Assembly: GCA_900155415.1 (NCBI GenBank)
Contig: LT700187.1
Location: forward strand, 1,612,001-1,676,000
Direction: 5' to 3'
DNA from: Christensenella massiliensis
GTDB lineage: Bacteria > Bacillota > Clostridia > Christensenellales > Christensenellaceae
Length of the DNA: 64,000 nucleotides
Under the pieces are notes generated by a model. It had not been told where the DNA came from and searched no databases. It saw nothing but the letters and a program-made list of their open reading frames with translations. Both the position numbers and the translations under genes were made by a program. Of this stretch, positions 7,977 to 14,797 are shown piece by piece (the first letter of the stretch is position 1; each line of letters begins with the position of its first letter).

Positions 7977-8535
7977 ACGGCAGATCAGGACGATGCCGTG
8001 CGTCCTGAAAACGCGGGACGAGCAAAACCCCGTGATCGAGGGGCACTTTGCCGTGTTCGATGTAGAGACAGAGCTTTATCACGGCGTGTTTGAAACGATC
8101 GACCGCGGGGCGTTTGACGGAGCGCTCGTAGACGACGTGAGAGCGCTTATCAACCACGACACGACATTGGTATTGGGCCGGAACAAAGCGGGCACTCTCG
8201 AGCTTGCAACGGACGATATAGGGCTTTTCGGTTCTATCAGGATCAACGTCGCTGATACGGACGCTATGAATCTTTATCACAGGGTGCAGCGCGGCGATGT
8301 GACGCAATGCTCGTTCGGGTTTGACATTCTGGACGAGGATTCGGAATACCGCGACGATGGGACGGCGCACTTCAAGATCAAAAAAGTGCGTTTGTACGAG
8401 GTTTCAGTCTGCACATTCCCGGCCTACCCGGACACCGGGGTAACGGCAAGAATGGCGCAGATCGAGGAACATAAAAAACGCGCTCTTGAGGCGTGGAAAG
8501 AAAAGCAAAAGGAGAGATTAAAAAAATGGCATTGA
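7960..8535 (+). CDS. HK97-family prohead protease
   Basis: GTG 7960 is the likely start because GGAGGTG lies 6 nt before it; ATG 7945 is upstream of that site. 191 residues. The fold signatures GHFAVFDVETELYHGVFETIDRGAF-like, LINHD (His near 66) and TQCSFGF (Ser near 118) fit the herpesvirus-type assembly protease, which trims the capsid delta domain before maturation. It overlaps the portal gene by 17 nt and the capsid gene by 10 nt. Confidence 0.94.
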   Translation: MEHRNERQIRTMPCVLKTRDEQNPVIEGHFAVFDVETELYHGVFETIDRGAFDGALVDDVRALINHDTTLVLGRNKAGTLELATDDIGLFGSIRINVADTDAMNLYHRVQRGDVTQCSFGFDILDEDSEYRDDGTAHFKIKKVRLYEVSVCTFPAYPDTGVTARMAQIEEHKKRALEAWKEKQKERLKKWH

Positions 8536-10208
8536 GAATGTTGATGCTCGATAAGAAGCTGCGCGAAAAGCGCGGCTTTTTTGATGAGTTGAAAAGCGTT
8601 GATTTTTCGCAGCGTGAAGCCGAGCTTGCCCAGTCTATCGAAGAGGCAAAAACGGATGAGGAACGGGCGGCCGTAGAAGAAGCGATCGCGGAATTTGAAA
8701 GCGAAAAGCGCGAAAACGAAGAAGCGCGCGCCGCGCTGGAAAAAGAGATCGGAGAGATCGAATCGGAGATTGCCGATCTGGAACGAGATGACCAACCGAA
8801 AGAACAGGAAGATAAAAAGGAGGAAAACAGAGGAATGGAAAAAGCTACGGAAAAGCGCGGGCTGCTCTACAGAGTGCCAGAAGAGCGCCGCGCAATGATA
8901 CTGAACGCGCCGGAAACGCGGGATTTTGTAGAACAGATCAAAACGGCTGTTGTGGAAAAAAGAGCGATCACGGGCGCAGGGCTTACGATCCCGGTCGTGC
9001 TGCTTGATTTGATTCGCGAGAACGTATTTGAATACTCCAAACTCGTGAACAGAGTGCGGCTGCGCTCCATTAGCGGAGAAGCGCGGCAGACGATCGCGGG
9101 CACTGTACCGGAGGCAGTATGGACAGAGATGTGCGCTAACCTGAATGAGCTTTCTTTTGCGTTCAATCAGGTAACGATCGACGGCTACAAGGTTGGTGGA
9201 TATGTGGCGCTTTGCAACGCCATATTGCAGGATTCCTACCTTGATATGGCGGCGGAGATCGTAACGATGCTCGGTCAGGCTGTTGGATTTGCGCTTGATA
9301 AAGCCATTTTATACGGCAAAGGCGCGGCGGGAAAAATGCCGCTTGGTATCGTGACGCGGCTTGCGCAGACGCAGAAGCCGAGCGATTACCCCGTAAATGC
9401 CCCGGCGTGGGTAGACCTGCATACGACCAACATTCTGCAGATCGCGACAGGTAAAACAGGCGCGGAGTTCTTCCAAGAACTCATTAAGGACATTGGAGCG
9501 ACGCGTACGCCTTACGCGCGCGGCAATATGTTCTGGGCGATGAACTCTGTGACGTATAACCAAATGATGTCGAACGCGACCGTGATCGACGCGACGGGCG
9601 CTATCGTAGCCCGCGTAAACGGCGTGATGCCCGTTGTAGGCGGGGATATCGTCGTACTTGAATTTATCCCGGACGGAGACATCATCGGCGGCTTTGGCGA
9701 CCTCTATCTGCTCGGCGAACGCCGGGGGATCGTGGTAGATCAGTCCGAGCACGTACAGTTCATTCAGGACAACACAGTGTTCCGCGCGACGGCGCGCTAT
9801 GACGGGCTTCCGGTCATTCCGAAAGCGTTTGTTGCGATCAACATCAACGGGCAGGCCCCGACGACTGAAATGGACTTCGCGTATGATTTTGCGAACCGTT
9901 CCGCGGCGCTGTCCGCTCTGTCGATCGCTTCCGCAACGCTCGCGCCTGCGTTTGACGAGGACGTGACGAGCTATACGGCTTCTACAACGGAAGCGAGCGG
10001 AAAGATCACAGCGACCGCAAAAGACCCGAGCGCTACTGTAAAAATCTACGTGAACGGCGCGGGCGCGGCAAGCGATACGCCTACATGGAATGACGGTGAA
10101 AACGTGGTGCTTGTGAACGTGACAAACGGACTTAACGAGCAGAACTATACCGTTATTGTTACCAAGACGGCTGCAGCAAAAATGGCGGCAAAGGCCGCGT
10201 CGAAATAA
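8526..10208 (+). CDS. HK97-fold major capsid protein with C-terminal Ig-like domain
   Basis: Start ATG 8526 (AAGGAGA upstream), 560 residues. Residues 1-100 are a charged coiled-coil scaffold (delta) domain expected to be removed by the protease. The HK97 fold follows from about residue 105 (GAGLTIPVVLLDLIRENVFEYS onward in pieces; LLGERRGIVVDQSE, FRATARYDGLPVIPKAF). From about 458 to 552 comes an extra cadherin-like/Ig-type beta-sandwich (LSALSIASATLAPAFDEDV, YTVIVTK), which should project from the shell as a decoration. The same type of domain ends the tail tube protein. Confidence 0.93.
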   Translation: MALRMLMLDKKLREKRGFFDELKSVDFSQREAELAQSIEEAKTDEERAAVEEAIAEFESEKRENEEARAALEKEIGEIESEIADLERDDQPKEQEDKKEENRGMEKATEKRGLLYRVPEERRAMILNAPETRDFVEQIKTAVVEKRAITGAGLTIPVVLLDLIRENVFEYSKLVNRVRLRSISGEARQTIAGTVPEAVWTEMCANLNELSFAFNQVTIDGYKVGGYVALCNAILQDSYLDMAAEIVTMLGQAVGFALDKAILYGKGAAGKMPLGIVTRLAQTQKPSDYPVNAPAWVDLHTTNILQIATGKTGAEFFQELIKDIGATRTPYARGNMFWAMNSVTYNQMMSNATVIDATGAIVARVNGVMPVVGGDIVVLEFIPDGDIIGGFGDLYLLGERRGIVVDQSEHVQFIQDNTVFRATARYDGLPVIPKAFVAININGQAPTTEMDFAYDFANRSAALSALSIASATLAPAFDEDVTSYTASTTEASGKITATAKDPSATVKIYVNGAGAASDTPTWNDGENVVLVNVTNGLNEQNYTVIVTKTAAAKMAAKAASK

Positions 10209-10495
10209 TGGCGTGGGGTGATACCGCCCTGCCTTTGGTAAAAGCCAACTTGAACATCACGCAGGATGTGAGAGACGAATATCTGACGGCGATCATAAAC
10301 GGCGTGGTGAAGCAGCTGCAGGATGAACAGGGGTTAGCTTTGGACGAGGCTGACCCCTATCATTTGCAGTTTGTCGTTGACTTTTGCGCGTGGCGTTACC
10401 GTGGCAGGGGCGAGGACGGCCCTATGCCGCAAAACCTGCGCTTCCGGCTCAATAACCTTATGATCCATTTAAGCGGCGGTGATGGCGGTGTATGA
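10208..10495 (+). CDS. Head-tail connector protein (gp6-like)
   Basis: 95 residues; ATG 10208 shares its A with the capsid TAA. The sequence pattern LPLVKANLNITQDVRDEYLTAII followed by YHLQFVVDFCAWRY is typical of the helical adaptor that sits under the portal (gp6/gp15 type). It is in its canonical place between capsid and head closure genes. Confidence 0.85.
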   Translation: MAWGDTALPLVKANLNITQDVRDEYLTAIINGVVKQLQDEQGLALDEADPYHLQFVVDFCAWRYRGRGEDGPMPQNLRFRLNNLMIHLSGGDGGV

Positions 10496-10817
10496 TTACG
10501 AACTTACGCTGATCGGCGCGTCGGAATGGGCACGGGATGACAGCGGAAACTATATCCCGAAAGAAACGCAGACTACCGTTTTATGCGACCTAAAAAGCGT
10601 GACGCGGAGCGAGTTTTATTCCGCGGCGCAGGCAGGCCTGAACCCGGAACAGGTATTTGAAATAAATGGTTTCGAGTACAACGGGGAAACGGAGGTCGAG
10701 TTTTTGGGGGAACGGTATTCCGTCATCCGTACCTACAGGACAAGCTATGAAACGATAGAGCTTACTTGCGAAAGGAAGGCAAAGCATGGCGAAAAGTCTG
10801 GAACAACAACTGAGTGA
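10482..10817 (+). CDS. Head closure / head-tail joining protein (SPP1 gp16-like)
   Basis: ATG 10482 is used; GTG 10479 is an adjacent alternative. 111 residues, beta-rich, with CDLKSVTRSEFYSAAQAGL, PEQVFEINGFEYNGE and YRTSYETIELTCERK, a pattern I associate with phage head-tail adaptors. It plugs the connector until tail attachment. It overlaps both neighbours. Confidence 0.82.
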   Translation: MAVYDYELTLIGASEWARDDSGNYIPKETQTTVLCDLKSVTRSEFYSAAQAGLNPEQVFEINGFEYNGETEVEFLGERYSVIRTYRTSYETIELTCERKAKHGEKSGTTTE

Positions 10818-11154
10818 CGTGCTTGTGCTCTATTCTCAAGAAGTGACAGAGCAAGTAAAAAAAGACGCAAAAACAACAGCGTATCATACGAAGGGAAAAA
10901 TACAGAAAAATTCCCCGAGCCGTTCCGGGAGGTACAAAAAGAACTGGGCCGTAAAAAAAGCGTATGAGAGCGCAAACGAAGTCCGGTATGTGATTTACAA
11001 CAAAAAGCCGACCTACAGGCTTACCCATTTGCTTGAAAGCGGTCATGCCAAAAAGGACGGAGGCCGCGTAAGGGCGTATCCGCATATCCGACCCGCCGAG
11101 CTTTGGGCGCAAAAGGAATTTGTAAATTTGGTTAAAAAGGCGGTGCAGAAATGA
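10786..11154 (+). CDS. HK97 gp10-like tail component
   Basis: 122 residues. TYRLTHLLESGHAKKDGGRV and AYPHIRPAELWAQKE are the diagnostic C-terminal motifs of the gp10 family, which completes the neck/tail junction. The basic N-terminal half fits DNA- or assembly-facing roles. It starts inside the previous gene and overlaps the next by 4 nt (ATGA). Confidence 0.88.
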   Translation: MAKSLEQQLSDVLVLYSQEVTEQVKKDAKTTAYHTKGKIQKNSPSRSGRYKKNWAVKKAYESANEVRYVIYNKKPTYRLTHLLESGHAKKDGGRVRAYPHIRPAELWAQKEFVNLVKKAVQK

Positions 11155-11483
11155 CTTTAAAGGAAATGATCGCCATGCTGGAAGAAACGGGGTTCCCGGT
11201 GGCCTACGGCCACTTCCCGAAAGAGGCCCCGCCGTCCGTTCCGTATATAGCGCTTACGATCCCGTATACAGACAATTTTTTTGCGGAAAACAAAGTGTGG
11301 AAGCAGATAGCATACGGAGATATTGAGCTTTGCACCGAACATAAGGACACGGAAGCGGAGAAAAAATTAACGGACGTATTGAATAGCCACAATATAACGT
11401 GGCAGAAAACGAGCGAGGACTTCATCGAGGACGATGGGGTCTTTTCTATATTCTACGAATTTGAGGAGGTATACGATGGCTAA
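11151..11483 (+). CDS. Tail terminator / completion protein
   Basis: 110 residues, coupled by ATGA to gp10. The small alpha/beta layout (MIAMLEETGFPVAYGHFPKE, YGDIELCTEHKDTEAEKKL, FSIFYEFEEVYDG) and the position before the tail tube gene match proteins that cap the tail tube and fix its length. The family call rests mainly on gene order and size. Confidence 0.75.
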   Translation: MTLKEMIAMLEETGFPVAYGHFPKEAPPSVPYIALTIPYTDNFFAENKVWKQIAYGDIELCTEHKDTEAEKKLTDVLNSHNITWQKTSEDFIEDDGVFSIFYEFEEVYDG

Positions 11484-12324
11484 CAAAGTACAATTCGGTT
11501 TGAGCAACGTATGGTTTGCCCTGCTGAATACTGGAGATGATGGAGAAGTAACATTCGGTACGCCGCATAAACACCCGGGCGCGGTCAATCTGACGCTCGA
11601 CCCGAACGGCAGCGACACACCGTTTTATGCGGATAATGTAACCTATTACACAGCGTCGGCGAATCAGGGCTATACCGGGTCTATTGAAATGGCGCTGTTT
11701 GACGAATGGTTCCAGACAAACGTGCTCGGGAATACGCTGGATGAAAACGGGGTAATGGTCGAGAACGCGAACACGAATCCAAAGCCTGTGGCGATCCTGT
11801 ATCAGGTGGAGGGAGACGAAAAGGCCGCGCGGCGCGTTCTGTACAACGTGCAGGTGAGCCGTGGTTCCGATACGGCGGCGACCAAGGGAGAGACGACGGA
11901 GCCGCAGACCTCTACCATGAACATTACGGTAAGCCCGCTCCCTGAAAACGGTATCGTAAGATCGCATACTACGCAGAACACCGACGAGGAAACATTCAAC
12001 AATTGGTACAGCAAGGTTTATGTTCCGTCCGGGGAATTTACGCCGGATGTGACCCTGAAAAGCCTGTCGCTTGGGGCTTTGACGCTTGAACCGACGTTTG
12101 CGCCGGAAACGACCGCATACACGTCGACAACGACGAACGCGACGAACACGATCAACGCGCAGGCTAACGATTCAAATGCTGCGGTGTCGATCATGGCGAA
12201 TGACGCGCCCGTATCAAATGGCTCTGCGATCACATGGCAGGAAGGCTCCAACACCGTAACGGTAACGGTGGAGAACGGCGGGCAGTCTAAGGTATACACG
12301 ATCACCGTAACAAAGGGCGCTTAA
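11476..12324 (+). CDS. Major tail (tube) protein, phi13-like, with C-terminal Ig-like domain
   Basis: ATG 11476 behind TTGAGGAGGT; 282 residues. The opening MANKVQFGLSNVWFALL and the tube-domain motifs FYADNVTYYTASANQGYTG and ALFDEWFQTNVLG fit phi13-type tail tubes. Residues about 194-282 are a cadherin-like/Ig beta-sandwich (LKSLSLGALTLEPTFAPET, YTITVTKGA) of the same type as the capsid's, probably exposed on the tail surface. Confidence 0.92.
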   Translation: MANKVQFGLSNVWFALLNTGDDGEVTFGTPHKHPGAVNLTLDPNGSDTPFYADNVTYYTASANQGYTGSIEMALFDEWFQTNVLGNTLDENGVMVENANTNPKPVAILYQVEGDEKAARRVLYNVQVSRGSDTAATKGETTEPQTSTMNITVSPLPENGIVRSHTTQNTDEETFNNWYSKVYVPSGEFTPDVTLKSLSLGALTLEPTFAPETTAYTSTTTNATNTINAQANDSNAAVSIMANDAPVSNGSAITWQEGSNTVTVTVENGGQSKVYTITVTKGA

Positions 12325-12521
12325 GCATTGACTGCCAAAACCTGAAATGGTATATTTAAGATGCCGAAAAACCTAATAAGTGACATAGCAAGAGTTTGCA
12401 CAAGGGCGCTTGCTTATTTGGACATAGCTTTTGTTATGTCGCTTAGGTTTTTCGGCAAAAAACTAATGAGCAAACGCCCTTTTGCGTTCGCTCCATTTTA
12501 TACCAATGGAGGGTTTGGGTT
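12325..12521 (+). other. Structured intergenic RNA element before the cargo genes
   Basis: GCCGAAAAACCTAA (12363-12376) is an exact inverted match of TTAGGTTTTTCGGC (12443-12456), enclosing GACATA/TATGTC pairs. GACATAGC occurs twice (12382, 12421) and either copy can pair with TATGTC, so alternative folds are possible. A second hairpin, GAGCAAACGC/GCGTTCGCTC with one mismatch (12468-12493), follows. AAGGGCGCTTGC near 12402 can also pair with GCAAACGCCCTT. There is no clean U-tract, so a regulated or processing structure is as likely as a terminator. Confidence 0.5.
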
Positions 12522-13325
12522 ATGAAAAGGTTATTGTGTGTCGTTTTGTGTATTTTACTGGCTGTCGCGATCGTGGGATGCGGTGCGCCGGAAGCAGAAC
12601 CGAGTGAAAGTGCGGAGGATCAAGAAAATAAAGTATATGACAATGATTTTATAGCTGATCTTGTGAAAGGCTGTGAAGCACGTTGGGATTATGCCAATAG
12701 CGAAGAAGCGGCAGAAGGCGATGAACCTACATACTTAAAAAATGGTATAAACATCGAGCTTGAGGCAATAAGTAAATATGCAAATCTTCCATTTGAAGAT
12801 AACGTATTAAAAGAAAAAGCGCTTGCATATATAAACGAATTAAACAACGGTATTGATGTTCTATCTACTTACGGAGCAGATGCTTTTTATGACAACTGGA
12901 GCGCTCATTATGACCATAGAACGCAGTTGCTTGTAGAAATAGATGAATTGTACCCGTTGACATTCGATGAAGAGTATCAAACAATATTTAATGAACTTAC
13001 GAGCAATGGAAGCCAAGTGATAGAGAATAACGAAAAAGAAGATGCAGCCAACAGTCTTCTAAGTCAGTTTGAATTCGTTGAAGCCGAGAATGAATCATCA
13101 TATTCTGGATTCAGGACATTTGAGGCTACCGTAGAGAATGCGACAGATTTTGACTTTGAAAATTATGGCGTTAATATAGATATACTGAATGCAGAGGGGA
13201 TTGTTATTGATACGCAATATTGTTCTGTGGATAACTGGACGTCTGGTAAAAAGGTAAAAGTGGAATTTGCGGTATTTGATGATGAGTTTGCTTCGTATGA
13301 AGTCAAATTAGATTATTATGCGTAA
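12522..13325 (+). CDS. Cargo (moron) lipoprotein
   Basis: 267 residues behind TGGAGGG. Signal peptide with lipobox AIVGC (Cys20), then an acidic linker (APEAEPSESAEDQ) and a soluble acidic domain. The last 90 residues (FEATVENATDFDFENYGVN, WTSGKKVKVEFAVF) look like a beta-sandwich of the FxLD type. Its base use is more AT-rich than the flanking tail genes, and it interrupts the otherwise contiguous tail operon. This suggests a later-acquired gene expressed for the lysogen, possibly a superinfection or host-surface function (inference). Confidence 0.7.
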   Translation: MKRLLCVVLCILLAVAIVGCGAPEAEPSESAEDQENKVYDNDFIADLVKGCEARWDYANSEEAAEGDEPTYLKNGINIELEAISKYANLPFEDNVLKEKALAYINELNNGIDVLSTYGADAFYDNWSAHYDHRTQLLVEIDELYPLTFDEEYQTIFNELTSNGSQVIENNEKEDAANSLLSQFEFVEAENESSYSGFRTFEATVENATDFDFENYGVNIDILNAEGIVIDTQYCSVDNWTSGKKVKVEFAVFDDEFASYEVKLDYYA

Positions 13326-13388
13326 TATGCCCGATTGGTAATGTTGCAAGTAAATACAAAATCGCTTTATTACAAACGGAGGGATATT

Positions 13389-14099
13389 ATGGCAAAATGT
13401 ATAAAGTGCGGAAAGAAATCTTTCTTTCTTGAAGTAGCAAAAAATGGCGAGTGTTGTGACTGCTCTTTGGAATCTGCAAAAGAAAAATTGACTGATGAAA
13501 TGTCTATTTCAAAAATAGCAGTTCAAAAATCATTTGAGTGTCCAACAAAATGCATAGCTGTGGCCATTGATGACGATAATCAAAAAATTGCAATTAGTGG
13601 AGTAAATACTACAGCCGACGAATCCTTTTTCGATTTTAAAATATATAATTTTATGGATATTGTTTCGGTTGATGTAGTTGAAGATGGAAACTCTGCAATT
13701 TCCGGGAATGTTGGTTCCACTATAATCGGAGGAATTTTATTTGGTGGGATTGGAGCTATTGCAGGCGCAGCGAAAGGAAAGAAAATAAAAAAAATATGTA
13801 AAACATTAGAAATCGAGATGCGGTTTGATAGTTTAAATGAGCCAGTACGCCAGTTAGTATATATTGATAAGACAACTAAAACAGATAGTTTTATTTACAA
13901 AAAAGCAATGCAAAATCTTAAAGAAGTATATGATATATTAAATTATGTCGTAATTCAAAATAAAAAATGTTCTGAACATTCATTGGAGAAACAAATTTCT
14001 CCAATAGATGATATACGAAAATACAAGGCTCTTTTTGATGACGGTATCATAACGCAAGAAGAATTTGAAACGAAGAAAAAGCAGTTACTTGGTATATAA
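13389..14099 (+). CDS. Cargo protein: zinc ribbon, Gly-zipper PH-like core and SHOCT tail
   Basis: Start ATG 13389 after ACGGAGGG; the in-frame ATG at 13335 lacks this site. 236 residues. CIKCGK...CCDC at the N-terminus is a zinc ribbon. The core has a glycine-rich membrane-like hairpin (GSTIIGGILFGGIGAIAGA) inside a PH-like beta region. The last 30 residues (DDIRKYKALFDDGIITQEEF) are a SHOCT domain, an oligomerisation motif. It is AT-rich like its neighbour. Function of the architecture is not established. Confidence 0.75.
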   Translation: MAKCIKCGKKSFFLEVAKNGECCDCSLESAKEKLTDEMSISKIAVQKSFECPTKCIAVAIDDDNQKIAISGVNTTADESFFDFKIYNFMDIVSVDVVEDGNSAISGNVGSTIIGGILFGGIGAIAGAAKGKKIKKICKTLEIEMRFDSLNEPVRQLVYIDKTTKTDSFIYKKAMQNLKEVYDILNYVVIQNKKCSEHSLEKQISPIDDIRKYKALFDDGIITQEEFETKKKQLLGI

Positions 14100-14194
14100 A
14101 TACAGTTGTTTATAGGAGAGTGAATTATTTATGGCAAAATAGAACGTTGGTTTTATTTTGCGAATGGTTTGACAATTAAAGTAAAATAATATAG

Positions 14195-14226
14195 AGGCAC
14201 TCACACACGTGAGTGTCTTTTATTTA
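14195..14226 (+). terminator. Terminator closing the cargo cassette
   Basis: AGGCACTCAC-ACAC-GTGAGTGTCT forms a 10-bp stem with one G.U pair, followed by TTTTATTTAT. Between 14100 and 14194 there is only a 3-codon ATGGCAAAATAG stub and AT-rich spacer. Confidence 0.8.
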
Positions 14227-14249
14227 TACAAAAAATCAAGAGGTGTGAA

Positions 14250-14642
14250 ATGGAAAAGGTAATAAAAATCGGAGAAAAAGACGTAAGGCTAAAAGCTAAC
14301 GCAATGCAGGCAATCATCTACCGCCGTGAATTTGGGCGGGATATCATGGAAGTTCAGGGCAGCATCATGAAGATGATGAAATTTGACAAAGCAGGAAACG
14401 CTGCTTTTAATTTAGACGGCATCGGCAATCTGGACAGCGTGGGGATCGTTCAAGTGATCTGGACAATGGCAAAGGCCGCTGACGCTTCCGTACCGCCGCT
14501 TGAGCAATGGCTTGAACAGTTTGATGCATTCCCCATCATGGACGTGTTTGCGGAAGCCTACGAGCTTATTTTGGCTAACTTTATTTCTACAACAAAAATA
14601 AAAAACAGAAAAGCGGCGGGGAGCTCACAACGCAAGGGTTGA
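14250..14642 (+). CDS. Tail assembly chaperone gpG analogue
   Basis: 130 residues starting MEKVIKIGEKDVRLKANAMQ after AGAGGTG. Size, acidic helical content and place between tail tube and tape measure identify it as the gpG analogue that coats the tape measure during tail assembly. Its 3' end carries the slippery heptamer used to make the longer gpGT form. Confidence 0.88.
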   Translation: MEKVIKIGEKDVRLKANAMQAIIYRREFGRDIMEVQGSIMKMMKFDKAGNAAFNLDGIGNLDSVGIVQVIWTMAKAADASVPPLEQWLEQFDAFPIMDVFAEAYELILANFISTTKIKNRKAAGSSQRKG

Positions 14643-14788
14643 TTGCGGCTGCGGTGAACAGCGGGTTTTCCGTCGCGGACTTTGAATTTATGACAATAGG
14701 AATGTTGCAGGACGCTCTTTCGGAATTTACGCCCGAAAAGGACAGGATATATATAGCAACGCAAGAGGACATCGACAAATATCTGTGA
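14250..14788 (+). CDS. gpGT analogue made by -1 programmed ribosomal frameshift
   Basis: At A AAA AAC (14600-14606), in phase with the gpG codons ATA AAA AAC, a -1 slip continues at CAG 14606. It adds 60 codons ending at TGA 14786-14788 (tail includes QGLIAAAVNSGF, FMTIGMLQDALSEFTPEKD). The extension has no start codon or ribosome site of its own and ends 9 nt before the tape measure gene, as in lambda-type G/GT. The gpGT form links the chaperone to the tube protein (established for lambda). Confidence 0.9.
14600..14606 (+). promoter_or_regulatory. -1 frameshift slippery heptamer
   Basis: AAAAAAC in the X XXY YYZ phase. A GC-rich stretch (AGCGGCGGGGAGCTC) begins 6 nt downstream and could supply a stimulatory stem. 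Confidence 0.88.
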
Positions 14789-14797
14789 GGTTAGGAT

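Noticed and set aside
14131-14142. ATGGCAAAATAG resembling the start of the SHOCT protein
   Set aside because: Only three codons; too short to call a duplicated or decayed gene.
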